Shown here: positions 42,241 to 55,012 of the stretch, one piece after another | Numbering within the stretch: position 1 is the stretch's first letter | How the letters are laid out: every line of letters starts with the position of its first letter | Assembly (NCBI RefSeq): GCF_017654505.1 | Contig: NC_054538.1 | Span: 61,704,178 to 61,768,177 of the forward strand | Length of the DNA: 64,000 nucleotides | Source of the DNA: Polyodon spathula | Taxonomy: Eukaryota > Chordata > Actinopteri > Acipenseriformes > Polyodontidae | Direction of reading: 5' to 3' | Translations under genes and position numbers: made by a program | Notes under the pieces: generated by a model | What the model was told of the DNA's origin: nothing | Databases searched by the model: none | The model's input: the letters and a program-made list of their open reading frames with translations, nothing else

Positions 42241-42470
42241 TGTTATTATTTGTTTATATAGCAGATGCCTTTATCCATGGCGACTTACAGAGAACTATGC
42301 ATCAGCTGCAGGGTCACTCACAACAACGTCTCACCCGATCGACAGAGCGAAAGGAGGTTAAGTGACTTGCTCAGGGTCACACAGCGAGTCAGTGAGGGAG
42401 CTGGGATTTGAAACGGGGACCTCCTGGTTACAAGCCCTTTCCTTTAACCACCACATGACACAGCCTCCAT
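42241..42470 (-). repeat. MIR-like SINE with L2-type tail
   Basis: On the minus strand: a tRNA-like head with GTGGTTAAAG (A box) and GTTTCAAATCCC (B box), a core with GCTGTGTGACCCTGAGCAAG, and a tail reading ATAAAGGCATCTGCTATATA followed by AATAATAA. Better preserved than the copy at 755. Full-length copies of this type are characteristic of vertebrate genomes. Confidence 0.7.
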
Positions 42471-44737
42471 TTACAACAGCAAGATAAAAGAATTGAGGCA
42501 GTGCTCCGTTCCGAGCTCAAAATTAGCTTGCAAATAACATCCAGGAAATCACAGCTCCTTCAATTTTACTTGTCTAAGCACAATGTTACAATGTTCCTTC
42601 TAACTTTGTTATTTAAATAGTTAAAAAAAAAAAAAAAAATTTAAAAACATATTAGTGCCCTCCGTTATCCTTAAAATGTGCATTAATATTACTAAAAACA
42701 AACAGCATTACTGTACAGTAATACTTAAATTCAATTACAGCTTATTGCACTATACTGGATTGTACAGTGACAGGAACGAAATTGAAATGTTCATGATGTT
42801 TTTATGCTTGTGGTAAACCCTTTTTTCCCCCGCCAACAACCTCCCCTTATCTGACAACAGTAGGAGAGCAGTACAGTATGTTATGTTAAGGTAGTGCAAG
42901 ATTAATGATGGATGCGTAAACCAGCTGATCATTTTGAAGGGACTATTCCCATTCTTTGTTGGAATACACTTAAGTTTGACAAACAATTGCAGCAGGCAGT
43001 TACGGGGGCACAAGATTGTACTGCACTTAGATTTTTGGAATCTTTTCTATGATTTGTATGACTTCTGGGCCATTTATTCAGCTTAAACTGCATGACAATG
43101 TATTATGTACTGGGTGACTTAATCAGTCCATGTTAATTTATTATGTGCTTGGCAATTTCAAGTTTCAGTAACACATGCATTTTTGTGGCATTTTGGCACG
43201 TTTTATTGGCAGCTGTCAGCAATACTGGCCTGAAATGAGGTTACCAGACTGAGAACTGTACATGGACAACTGTCCTAGGCATTCGAGAATTGTCTGCTAG
43301 CACAAAGTTTTGCAAACTCCATTCTTCTGCAGTGGCAACAATGCTGAAATGTGTAGCCTACTAAAGACAAGCCAGGACAGGCATATCTGGGGAAATGTTT
43401 GTCTCTATTGGTACTAGAGCTCCGGGTTTACAACAAATATGATAAATATGCAATAAGCTCCAAGCAACATTTAGACCAACACATTCATGTGCAAAAAACA
43501 GTGAAACATACTTTCTATTTGGCTAGAGAACCATTAGTACAATATTATTCATGTTCAAAAAAATATTTCAAATCAGTGATATACAGCACTGTATGTCACT
43601 AAAACAAAACAGATGGTGTTATGCCAGGGGAAATAGAGTGAAATACAGTAGCTTGTCACTGTGATAGACAGGAAGACAGACAGGCACTGCAAGTTGTCAA
43701 CAGATCAGACTAATTTGATAGTGCAATACACTGCTCTTCCTATCACGGCACACATTACAGTTTCATAAAAAAAAAAAACTAGGAGGGCAACCAGTGTGTC
43801 TTTTCTGGAAACTACAATACTACAATCTGGTTTACAGTAGATCAGTGTTGAAATATTAGAAACACGACAAGCTCTCTTACAGTGCTGATCTAAGATTAAG
43901 GCCTAATCATTAGCAGGGAGATATGGTGTACAATATGCAAATAATTTACAATCATTCTGCAAGCAGCATAGAGGACCATCAAAGATCATAAAAAATTAGA
44001 AAACCATCACTTGATGTACTGTATGTCTGCTGTACACAGAATGGAAAAATATAAGTGGGAAATATTTCTGACAACCCAAATCTTTCATCTTTTTGTTGTG
44101 ATATTCAGCTACTGTATGTATGTACTTTGTAATTAAAACTTTTTCAATAAACTGTATAAAATTACACTTTGTTTTGTCAGTTGCCATGTGCTTGTATCAA
44201 CCCATGTATAAATCCAGCTTATTGTGTACCAATTGAAATAAAACCTTGTAAAAAAAAAAAAAAAAAAAATGAAAACATTTAATGAGTTATAATTTCATAA
44301 AAATACTAATTTAGTCATTCCACTTTCTGCATTCATTTTGGCAAACCGCATCACTGCTGGCTACTCAGTAATGCCAAACGCCCGCTTTACAGGCTAAATA
44401 CACCCATGGCATTCACCCAACAATAAACATGAAGCTAGGAAGACAGCAGGGACTCCACTGTGAATGCAGGGTGTAAAAATGGTGCATGGACTTAACTGGT
44501 ACACTTACCCTAACTGTTTGACAACAATATCCAGTTTCGATTTCAAGATCAGATGCTCTTATATTTTTGTTGTCTTTGTTGATATAAGAAAATGTACATC
44601 TTTAAAAAAACGATCCAAGTCACTTGAGAAAATGTGGAATTATATAAATGTTTGTAAAACATTATAAAATTTCACTAGCGATTTTACATTGATCATCCAT
44701 CTTTTGATTATCGATGGAGAGCAGTTACAGATTTTTT

Positions 44738-44915
44738 AATTTGCCACTGCTTTTCTAAATTAAAAAAAAAAAAAGAATTCGAATTTGATTTAACTCTTTT
44801 CTGCCCACTTTGTTTAAAGAAATAAAAAAAAAAAAAATTTGCCACTGCTTTTCTAAATTAAAAAAAAAAAAAAATTCGAATTTGTTTCACCCTTTTCTAT
44901 CCACTTTGCTTTAGA
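44738..44915. repeat. 98-base tandem duplication
   Basis: The block beginning AATTTGCCACTGCTTTTCTA recurs at 44738 and 44836, each followed by an A-run, TTCGAATTTG and a CTTTTCT...CCACTTTG segment. The copies differ by a few bases and by A-run length. No gene is involved. Confidence 0.85.
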
Positions 44916-47069
44916 ATGAATAAGAGCCCCAGTGGCTTTAGTTTAAATTGTTCGTCCAGCAGCGATTGCAAAACCGTTAAATTTGGATCCATCTTCAGCA
45001 TTTAGTTCATTTTTACAGCAAATCAGGTTTATATTCCAAAAATTATTTTAGATTATTTAATTTGTCTAATTTTAGCTAGCTCTAGCAAATTTAATAGAAA
45101 GGTTCCAGATCTGATATTTCCAAATTTCCCATTTTTGAATGGAGGACAGTGATTTTTGCTTTGCGTGTACTTCTTTAATAAGAGCCCTAATTTGGATTAC
45201 AGAAAGATTCATTGTTAAGTAAGTTACAATTCAATTTCCAGTAAGTCTGAGGTTCTAAAAGAATATGTATGCAGGAGTGATCAGAGAGAGGGAAGGCTGA
45301 AATATAACAACTAGACACACATTTTAATATGTTGATAGAAATAAGCCAGTAAGTCTATTTGAGATTTTTGAGAATTGTTCCTAGAATGAAACCATGAGAA
45401 TTGCTTGGCACAGGGATGAATATGGCACCATATGTCTATCAAACCTAGTTCATTACAAAACTCAAGGATCAATGGGTTATAATTACTATTCGATTTCTAC
45501 AAATCGACTATTTAGCAAGGTTTATTTTTTAAAGAATACCAATTTTTTTTGTTTCCGATCTCTATTTTTCAATTCAAGCAGAGCATGGGTGAAATCAACC
45601 TTTACGTTTAAAAAGAACTCCAGACTTTATGCCATTGAAAAATGTCTCATTTAGAGAAACCCCTTTATCATATTCAACATGCAACAAAGCCATGGTTACC
45701 AACATTCTAATTGAAATAACGTTTGGTCACAGCGAAGCTATACCTTGCAAAGTTGAATTTCATACACAAATTAAAAAATGGTGTCTAATAAACCATAGAA
45801 AACGCAGCACATGTGTATTACACAGACTTTTACAGCATACATTCACAAGTAAAAATAGCAAAAAAAGTAAAGTAAAAAAGAAGTCCTGCCGTGGAGACTT
45901 CAGCCATTGATCAGGGTATTGTGCACAATACTCATTACGTGTTTTCCTCTTGCTCCCCGTTTTCAAATCAAACTAGTAACTGTCACCGTATATAACTATA
46001 ACAGCAAAAGCTTACCCACACCTTAACCCGCTAATTACAAAGATGGTGCTTTGAATGACATGCGCTGTAGCTGGCAAATTAAAGTGCAGAGTCGGTCTTC
46101 ATGATTGACAGTCATTTAAATGAATGAGAGCATTCTAGCACTGCTTCAGCCAATGAGATCTGCCAGGACATGATGAAATGGCTGATGGTGAAACTACAGT
46201 AGCCTATAAGGGACCACCAAGTTGACTACAGCGACCCCTAGCAATTCAGAGCGAAACTGAGATGGGACAGACAGCAAGTATAAAAACTATACCGACTACA
46301 GATTTCTAAATTATTATTTTTGGCAAGAAAAAAAAAAATAGCGAGTGGTTTTACAGATGTTTATCCTATATAAATCTATTGCAGCCAAACTCATATTTTT
46401 TGGGAATTCAACTTTGATTGCGCTTTCCTGATTAAAATAGAAAAAGTAGCAAGCCTAGTTATAACAATGCGACTCATGTTTTGTTGGGAAGCAGTCAAGC
46501 CATTCGTCTGCAGCTATGCTGAAGTCACAAGCTATTGCTATACGGTCAGGTCGTGTACATTATTTTCCATTCGTTAATTAGGGAAAAATAGTAGAGAGTA
46601 GTCATTTATTCCTTGTTATATTATTGAACCATATACTGTATGTTCACCAAAATGTGATTAATCTCCTCCAATTTTAAGAGTGCTCTGTGCTCTTACAATT
46701 GGAAGAAATTACTACAATTTTGCCAGATATATTTTTAAGCAATACAGCAACTCCGGATGAATGAGAAGTACCATGGCTAAATAATATTTGGTCTCCCCAT
46801 TGAGATTTCCAAAATTTCATGTCCGCACCAGTTGAAAGAGTTTCTTGTTAAAAAAACTAAATAAATAAAACAGTTTGATTTCTGCTGTTCCTTACAAAAA
46901 CAGAAAAACAGCCTTTTGTTTAGTGTTATTTCTAAGGCCTGTGCTTTTCTAAAAGTTTTCATGACTGACAGGAATACATTATTATCGTTTTAAATGTGCT
47001 GTCAGCAGAGATGTTAAAACTTCTAAGATATTGACAATTTCGACCCAAGGGACTTTTTCGACCTGAAAA

Positions 47070-47180
47070 AAGAAACAAGGACCAAGGGTCACAAATGGAG
47101 ATCAGACAAGGGCATTCAGAACAGAAAATAGGAAGCACTTTTTTATACAGAGAATCGTGAGGGTCTGGAATCAATCGTCT
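47070..47180 (+). pseudogene. CR1-like LINE ORF2 C-terminal fragment
   Basis: A plus-strand frame reads RAFRTENRKHFFIQRIVRVW followed by NQ, matching the end of CR1/Rex-type ORF2 (pattern R-x-H-F-F-x-R-V-V-x-x-W-N). Only this short conserved block is readable. Confidence 0.5.
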
Positions 47181-48944
47181 CTCTTTCAACTCCATGGAAA
47201 GGTCCCAAAGCCAAAAGTAATAAAACCGAGGTAAATTGTTAGATTTCCATTGAAGTTATATTCAGAGCCACCCTATCGCTCTCCAAAAAATCTGATGAAC
47301 AAGCAATTAGTTTGAATTATTTTGAAAAGCTGATAAGAGAAAACTCATGGACCTTACTTTAAGATCTAGTTACTTGTTTTGGAAATACGTCAGCTATATA
47401 ACGTAAAAGAGTAAAACAGCAATTAGTAGATCATGTTGACCTATTTGGAAATAATTTTTAACATCAATATTCAAATATAAAGACTATTGTACACTGCCTC
47501 AAGGGGGAATGGGTTAAGCATTTTACTTTCAAAGAGTACTGAAATGTGTTTCTGTAATGGATAGTTTTCCACTTGCTCTCTAGCAACATAAAATGCTCTG
47601 CCACAGCATCGCAATATCTAGGCTTATATGGTATTCACAAAGGACCTGCTTTTTTTTTTTTTTTTTCAGGAACGGAATGGAAAAAAAAAAGTTTTAAAAG
47701 ACACCAACTACTGTAGGTTACAATTTCAACAGCAATTTCTTTCTTCTCACGTGAAAGCTTTGCAGATGCCAAATTGTTGTACTCATAGTACTGTAAATGT
47801 AAAAGAAAACCTCTGGAGACAGAACTCACTGAAACTCACTCAACTGCAACATACTCTTCAGATGCGTACAATAGCCCAACATGCAACACTGCTATAGAAG
47901 AATCGAGGTGTTCCAACTAATGCATATGACCTGCAAGTACTCTGCAAGGATTGCTGCAGGCTTTTTCAAAAACATTTCTCAGACTTAGACGGAGATTGGT
48001 TCACTGTTTCTAACTAAAATCACTGTTCGCTTCATAAAAATACTTGGCCAAGGAGGTAGCCTTGATAAATAAAAAGCCTGAATTGAAACTCTGAATGGAC
48101 ATTCCAGCAACACTGCACAACAGGGGTGTTATTCTGTAATTAAATGAAGGTCATCCCCTGCGAGAATATAGAAGCTACATTTCTGTCAGAATAGCTTCAG
48201 GATGCCAGCATGTGCAGTATGTGTCAAAGATTAATAAATCAGCAATTTGCCCAAGAGTCTAGTGGTTCTCTTAAGCAGAAAGGGTAGCTGATCGTTCCTA
48301 ATGCCAAGGAGATTTGTCCTGTTGTGACATTTTACAAAACTGTCTAGCCTGGTTTAAGCCACCTACAGTACGTCCAATGTAAAATTGTGCGGCCGTTCAC
48401 GTACTACTCACTTCTATGGCAAATTATTAAATTATTATAGATTACATAGAACTGTTTTTTCTTATTAGATCATAGCCAGGGATATGTTTGCTTGAAAACA
48501 GCCTTGCACACTGTACTTGTGCCAAGAGCAATATGAATGAAACTGTTACTCCTCAACTTTAAGCTATTTTTGTAGGATATAAAATCTAATTTTACTTAAC
48601 ACCCTGAAAACATTAATCGAGACTGCCCGTCAGATGTCTCAGCCAGCTGCTTTTGTTTCTGATACTTCAGCAGTTTGATCTGGCACTATGAAAAGCAAAG
48701 ATCGTTCTTGCCAAATATTGAGTCACAAACTTTAATAGTGGGTGACAAAAAAAAAATCTTATAATACATTTTAGGTTTGTGTGTTTTCACAGACCCAGAT
48801 TACTGTAGCAGTAGCCTTGAACTACTTTACGTAAGCAGTCTGAGATTAGTGATAATAGGGGGTCTGTGAAACCAGATGAAAAAAAATATTTCTGTCCCTT
48901 GACTTCAACTGATAAGCAGACTTGGAAATCTTTGAAATTCTGAA

Positions 48945-48981
<37 letters not shown>

Positions 48982-49425
48982 AGATATGGGAGAGAAATGC
49001 TTGCGTTACAGAATTTTAAGCTGTAAAGACACCCTTGTATAATGCATTTCTATTCACCACTGCCTGGTACTTGTAATTGTACTCGTACTTGCTTTTAGAA
49101 CAGCTGTACTCTTTACCAGACTCGTGAGGTGTTGCTTTAGCAGCTTATGGCAGATGTTTCTCATTTGTACTTTTTCCAATGCAATAGCTTCTCTGTAGGC
49201 ATCAGTCTTTTGGTCACTGGTGCAAAATCTTACATAACTTAAAAGTACCATGGAAACAACCTCAAATTCTACCATTTTAAATGTGTTATAGGCTACAACC
49301 CCATATATCCTGCACATTAAGGTTGGTTTGTTGTAGCGAGTTTTGGATTCACAAACTTCAGTTCTATTTTAATAGTTCCTTAACATGCAGGTTTCTTCAA
49401 ATGTTATCTTCTATCCGGTCAACTG

Positions 49426-49659
49426 AGTCTTACAGGCTATGGACAGCTGGAAATAATTAATCAAAACGCATGGCTGAAGACGTGGTGCACACAGGAAGGC
49501 ATCACCTATCTTGATCATTGGACCACATTCTACAACGAGGACTATCTGTATAGACGGGATGGACTGCACTTAAATAACAAGGGAACCAGTCTACTTGGAG
49601 AAAAGATCAAATCAAGGACAACAACTCATGTAAGACAACCATTAAATGTATTTATCTGA
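49426..49659 (+). pseudogene. CR1-like LINE ORF1 C-terminal part (esterase-like)
   Basis: A 77-codon open stretch ending in TGA at 49657-49659. It reads ITYLDHWTTFYNEDYLYRRD and then GLHLNNKGTSLLGEKI. The D-G-x-H-L-N-x-x-G block is the catalytic Asp/His region of the GDSL-esterase domain carried by CR1 ORF1 proteins. Its end overlaps the ORF2 frame, as in intact CR1 elements. The N-terminal part is not recognised upstream. Confidence 0.6.
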
Positions 49660-50525
49660 ACGCTAGAAGTATCAGAAACAAAATTCTAGAACTTGAAGCT
49701 ACTGCACTAACAAGTAACTATGGTGCGATAGGTGTTACTGAAACTTGGTTGTCTTTTGAGAGTGATGGGGACGAATATAATATTTGTGGGTATACACTGT
49801 ATAGGAAAGACAGGCAGGACAGAAGAGGAGGAGGGGTAGCACTATACATAAGAAACAGTCTTGAATCCCAGGGGTTAAACCTGGACAAAGAAAATAAAGC
49901 CGAATCAATATGGGTCAGAATAATGGACAAAAATTCAAAAGGCATAATAATAGGAGCATGCTATAGACCACCAGATTCAGACGGTGAGCAAAATAATCTG
50001 TTATACAATGACATTAGAAATGCGTGTAGCAAAGGAGAAGCCATACTAATGGGGGATTTCAACTTCCCCCATATAAAATGGGAAAACCCGGTGGGTAGCA
50101 CGAAGGATGAAATAGAAATGGTGGAAATGACAAATGACTGCTTCCTAACACAATTTGTCAAGGCACTGACTAGAGGGGAGGCATGCCTTGATTTAGTCTT
50201 TTCAAATAACGAAGACAGAATAACTAAAACAGAGGTCAGAGAACCACTGGCAAACTCAGACCACAACATGGTCTCATTTGAAGTGCTTTTTAAAACCCCA
50301 AAAGTAAAGACTAAAAGCTAAGGTTTACAATTTTAGAAAAGCAAACTATGAAGGCATGAAACAGAGACTAACAGAAGTAGATTGGAGTAAAATAGTGAAA
50401 ACACCCACAGAAAAAGGATGGTGGTTCTTCAAAAATTTGTAGTACTAGAGGCACAAAACAATTACATCCCTAAAGTAGACAAATCTAAATGTAAAACTAA
50501 ATGGCCAAAATGGTTTAATTGCTCA
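49629..50525 (+). pseudogene. CR1-like LINE ORF2, endonuclease domain only
   Basis: An open frame from 49629 to a stop at 50321 encodes an APE-type endonuclease with its motifs in order: NARSIRNK, ETWL, RGGGVALY, YRPP, GDFNFPHIKW, LDLVFSN and SDHN. A frameshift near 50320 follows; the continuing frame reads VYNFRKANYEGM and later KWPKWFN to about 50525, where similarity stops before the reverse transcriptase. The nuclease is nearly intact, so insertion was fairly recent, yet the element lacks its 3' part. Confidence 0.8.
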
Positions 50526-51197
50526 GACACACAGTAATGCATGAATTTGAAGGATTTTGAGGCCGTTTAAAAAGTTCTTACCACTCAAAAGTTGTAGACT
50601 ACGCCCTGCAAATAACAAAATTACACATTTGAACAAAGGTTACCGCATCATGCCCTGTGACCAAGGTGGCCTTTTCTTGGAAAGAATATGGTGTGCTTAA
50701 CAAAAAACAAAAAAGCATCAACATTTAGGTAAATGATCTGAACAAAATAAATTAGTTTGTTCTGCTGAAAACCCTTGCACAACTAAATCTGGCTTTACTC
50801 ATAATCAGTGTGTTCACAAGTTAACAGCAAAGTGTACACAGTTCAGACCCACTGTCACACAGGCAACTCTAAATTTCAGTGAGACCAGGGAGGTCATTTA
50901 TGCCATTGATAAAAATATAAATAAAAAAATCTGATACATACATAATGACATACTACTGTATGCAACATAAGGCCATTTTTATCTTTCCAAATGTTATATA
51001 CACATACAATATACTGTGATAAAGTGGAAAAACAAGTTATACCCCAAGAAAAATGAAATCCAATTATTACAGTAACACTAGTACAGCACAGATGCCGCGG
51101 GTGCCCTTCCCAGTCAAGCCTGCTCATTGTATTGATCACAGCTCTACATTGCAGTATGAACACGGACTGCAGCACTGGAAGACATGTATGCGCTTAC

Positions 51198-51301
51198 CAT
51201 TTCCTTGTACATTCCACCGTCAGCTCCTGGTACGAAGCCACAAACTGGAACTTGGAAGCATGTTTCCCTACACGTTGCAATCTTTTCCACACAGAAGCCA
51301 T
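51198..51301 (-). CDS. EHBP1: EHBP1 first coding exon (start codon, residues 1-34 plus two bases)
   Basis: The minus strand reads from ATG at 51301 down to a GT donor (GTAAGC) just below 51198, giving 34 codons plus TG. The peptide begins MASVWKRLQRVGKHASKFQF, which I recognise as the N-terminus of EHBP1 and not its paralogue EHBP1L1. EHBP1 links EHD-family endocytic ATPases (through NPF motifs) to actin and Rab8/Rab10 in endocytic recycling. This exon opens the NT-C2 domain, a C2-like fold that binds membrane phosphoinositides. The exon ends in phase 2; the split Trp codon TG|G is completed by the exon at 28706. There is no acceptor-like sequence close upstream of the ATG, so the exon probably continues as 5'UTR. 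Identity rests on remembered family sequence. Confidence 0.95.
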
Positions 51302-51630
51302 GTTTACGGGTGATTTTCTTTATTATTCTTTTGCTTTTTGGTGTTGAGGTTTTAATGCTTACATAGATCCTCAATTTTTTTTCACAAACGTGACAATTTT
51401 TTTTTTTTTTTTTTTTTTAAACTATTGTAAAAACAAATTCCTAGCGCATCTGGGTTTCTTGCTGAGGTGCCATGCCTTCTAATAATGATAAAAGCAGATG
51501 CGACGGTAAGAAATCCCTCTTGTTCTGATGACAGGCAAGTTTGACAGGAACGTGCATGGCTATGAAGGAATTTCCCAGTTTCTATTTATGTAGTCATTCC
51601 TCTTCGTTGAAATGGCGTGGTGTCACCATC
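51302..51630 (-). other. EHBP1: Probable 5'UTR part of the EHBP1 start exon
   Basis: Above the ATG the first convincing acceptor on the minus strand is CTCTTTTTTTAG followed by GATGGTG, placing the exon start at 51630. Nearer sequence is A-rich on the transcript strand (a T-run on plus at about 51399-51418) and offers no polypyrimidine-AG. If correct, the exon carries about 330 bases of leader. Its very first codon-like triplet (51629-51627) opens a 12-codon upstream ORF ending at 51594. Inferred from splice-site appearance only. Confidence 0.45.
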
Positions 51631-52343
51631 CTAAAAAAAGAGATGATGGGGAAAGTGTAAACAAATAGAACTGAATACAGAACGAAGGCGTTTTTAAACT
51701 GTAACGCTGGGTTTAACCAGCACACGGTGACACTATTCTTTTGACATTACATTAAATTTGCCTCACTTGCCGTATAGACAGAGAGACACATTAAACGAGC
51801 TACTTATTTCATGACATATTAAAGTTAATTGAAAAATAACTATATTACTGGAACATAACAGTGGACAAAGGCAACCTTTTGCCTTTTTATTCGCCGATTA
51901 AGTTTGTTACATCTGTTTTACTAAACACCATATCAATTGTTTCTCAGAATTGTTATGCAATAATAAAAACATGCGTGAGAGTCTATCAGGGAACACCAAG
52001 ATCTGTAACCATGTAAAAAAAAATAAAAAATAAAAAAAAAATAAAAAAAACCTAAGCTCGCAAGCTGACAAATTAAAGCCCACGTAGTTAACCAGATTAT
52101 TTATACTGTTAAAAATAAACATATAAAATGCAGATTCAAAAGGTATAGTAGCCTGTGGGCATATTTTTGGTGCTACACCATTCATAGTGTATATATTCAG
52201 ATAGGAGAAACACCTCTGGAAAGCCGTAAAGTGTTATGCTAACATTTCACAAACACTAATCAAATATCTCTGTAACTTTCGAACACTTTCTGCTCCAATA
52301 TGAAAGGCTACTGTATGAATAACAATTAAAACACAGTCCTTAC

Positions 52344-52650
52344 CTTGTACCTTCTCACATGATCCCTATCCTATTACAGTACTATTTTAATGTTAATAAC
52401 TACTTCTGCTGTGCGATCAGCCGTTTCAATTAAAAAGCAATACCTCGCGTACCACATACCACATTGACTGACTTATAAAACACCCTGGATAAATAATAAC
52501 TTAACGGGTTTAAAAAAAATAAAACAAAAACCCGGGCTTTCCAAGAAGAGGACAATGTAAATACCACCCAGCTCAGACTAGACTAAACTCAACAATCAAC
52601 CTTCCTTCATTTTTATCTAGCATTCACTCAAACGGGTAACCAGCTCTGTG
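52344..52650 (-). other. EHBP1: Candidate non-coding first exon of EHBP1
   Basis: A strong donor on the minus strand, CAAG|GTAAGG, ends at 52344. It sits below four CCAAT boxes and above the acceptor at 51630, the order expected of a leader exon. The upper boundary (transcription start) is not defined by the sequence; 52650 is a placeholder just below the lowest CCAAT box. No open reading frame is implied. Confidence 0.3.
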
Positions 52651-52659
52651 GAAACGCCC

Positions 52660-52930
52660 TCTGGCTGACGATTGGTTTCTTTCCCCCACCCGCAGCTTTT
52701 TATCGTTGTTGATCAATTTCTGGCAGATTACTTGATAGACCTAACGTCTGTCATACACCTTTTCTATGTAATTGGTTAATTTAGTTGCCTGATTAACAAA
52801 TTGGCACCACCCTTATGCTACAGGGGTAGGTAGAGACTGTTGTCCATCCCATTTCTGCAACGGCGATTGGTATTTGTGCTCTGGTGACAGCATTTTGTTT
52901 ATCTAATTGTAACGTTTCATTGGCCTTTGT
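52660..52930 (-). promoter_or_regulatory. Candidate EHBP1 promoter with four CCAAT boxes
   Basis: Four CCAAT pentamers on the minus strand (ATTGG on plus) lie at 52671, 52771, 52866 and 52919. Spacing of about 95-100, 95 and 53 bases is typical of NF-Y-regulated TATA-less promoters. The stretch is less AT-rich than its surroundings and has scattered CpGs (for example near 52861 and 52951). It lies 1.4 kb above the EHBP1 start codon in the right orientation. I infer promoter function from position and motif clustering; it is not a dense CpG island. Confidence 0.4.
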
Positions 52931-52999
52931 AAATGCCAGTCAAGTTCGTAGCCGCGGTTTCAAGTTTCTCCGCTTTCGGTGAAAGAGCAAGAGCTTTAT

Positions 53000-54496
53000 A
53001 GTCCGACCCTTTGACAAAAGCAGTGACTGCTGCGCAGATAGGTTTTGTGTTTAGGAACTGTTTCTTCATATTTCGTAATGAATTGTGCACTGTTGTATCA
53101 GTCTTTAGTCAAGTAATTCTGAAAATATTTCCGCATAAGACGTCTTGCGAAGTAGTTAGTTTGTATCTCAAGGAAGGCATACGCAATTTCTGCTTTTGAA
53201 TGCATACAAAAATACACAGATGGACGGATGAAGAGCTGGACAGACCTCCACATACCCAGAATCTGATACGCTCAATAACATATGTTAAATAATGTTAATA
53301 GCAAATTTCTTGACAATTGGATATGCGGTTTTGCAACTACATGGAAATAAGTGGTGTGACGTACATATGGATTGGGGGGGGGGGGGGGGGGGGGGGGGGG
53401 CGACGACACAATAATATAATACTAAAATGTGATTCTTTGGTATTGGAATATGCCGAAAGGAAGGGCACAAAATGGACCATGGGTCTTCCACGTTTAATTA
53501 TAGTCGTTCCATATGCTTAGTTTACAGCGTTTAATACAATAAGCCATAATGTCCACTCAACATCACTGCACACATTCAAAATAGATTACATTCTCTAGTA
53601 GGTTTTAGTAGCTAGGGCACAATATTTCTTGCACCTTGAAAACCATTTTGCCAATTGATTTTTTTTTTCTTCTGGTTACTCTGATGACATTTAGAGGAAA
53701 CCCATGTTTGAAACCTCTATGGGCACTGCACTTAAATCACTTGTGTATTTGATCCTCCAGAGTGGCGTATTAACATCAAGCTATCTTAAAGAAGATAGGG
53801 TTGTTGTCGTCACCTTAGCTTGCATTCGAATCAGAAATACTGCTGACACACTTGGATTCCTAAAAGCACAAGTGGATACTGTTTCCACAAACAATGTGCT
53901 TGGCATGTGAGGTCTATGGGCAATTATTCAACATCTGGAAATAGAAAAGCATAGCAGTTACAGATCCAAATACATAGATTTTGCAGTTATTACCTTTGGA
54001 CCATCAATAACTGCTTAGTTACTTTTGAACCCCCTGCTTTTGGTAATAGTTTCAAAGCACCAAATTAATCAGAAACACATATAAACAAACTGTGTGAACA
54101 AAGTGATGAAAATGATACGTCCTGACAGCCCAAATATTTTTACTTTCAACACAATAATGCACCCATCTACCATGCCAAAACTATGTGACAGACTTCAGTT
54201 TTCTGTTTAAAATACACAGATATTTTTATCCCTTTCATGGAAATGTAAATGTGATGTATTTGGAGCTGGATAGTTTCTCTAGCAGACGACTCTGCATGTT
54301 CAACAGCCAGGCTATTATATGATTAATTGAAGTTTGCCCTGTATACCTTAGTAACCTCTTTAAAAAATATGTATCTATTTATCTTAAACTAATACACCAC
54401 CACCAAAAGCATTATACTTTGTCTCACAAACATTTATAGAGATCTGCTGGATTTTGGATGCCAGCTTTTCATTAGTCAATAGCAAACTATTTCCCT

Positions 54497-54498
<2 letters not shown>
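53000..54498. other. Upstream intergenic stretch, no gene seen
   Basis: AT-rich DNA above the candidate promoter. Apart from the G-run I see no exon, RNA gene or repeat family. Short ORFs here have no family resemblance. Confidence 0.5.
53374..53400. repeat. G-run of 27
   Basis: 27 consecutive G in otherwise AT-rich upstream DNA. Confidence 0.9.

Positions 54499-54590
<92 letters not shown>
54499..54590. repeat. (TA)n(CA)n(TA)n array
   Basis: Compound dinucleotide array. Confidence 0.95.
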
Positions 54591-54788
54591 ATGGTTCATG
54601 TGTAAATCGTTATCTATATAATATTATATAAAGCAGAGTCATGAGTTTTGCTGAAGGGATGTCATTATTACCGTACCTAATGTTTGCCCTGTGGTAAATT
54701 TTGATTTAGGATAAAATTGTGAAAGTGCATTTTTTATTTACATAAAGCAAAAGAGAAGGGGGATAAAATCGTTAGAAATAAAACGTCA

Positions 54789-55012
54789 GGTTACGTAGGG
54801 AACCTCGGTCATTGAAAGAGAAGACAACCAACAACAATACTTTTGGGATATGACTGCCACAGGGCAGGTATTTACTGCCTACCAAGGGATTAAGTAATCA
54901 CTCTACAGAGATCACGTTTATTTTGCATCGAACCCGCGAATGCGAGTTATGTGACCTCGCAAGGTTTGTTGGTCGTCTTCTCTTTCAGGGAACTTGGGTT
55001 ACATCTGTAACC
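54789..55012. mobile_element. Short element with inverted termini (DIRS-type ends)
   Basis: The left end GGTTACGTAGGGAACCTCGG continues into GAAAGAGAAGACAACCAACA. The right end, reverse-complemented, gives GGTTACAGATGTAACCCAAG and then GAAAGAGAAGACGACCAACA. These are inverted repeats of about 45 bases bounding 224 bases. A second left-end-like copy starts within the right terminus and repeats GACGACCACCAACAATACTT at 55036-55055. Similar termini are abundant in fish DNA. Confidence 0.55.

Noticed and set aside
46669..46705. Imperfect 13-bp hairpin (CCAATT...AATTGG)
   Set aside because: One mismatch and short arms; expected by chance in AT-rich DNA of this length.
53704..53910. Plus-strand ORF of 68 codons upstream of the EHBP1 promoter
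   Set aside because: No family resemblance, splice borders or promoter; consistent with chance.
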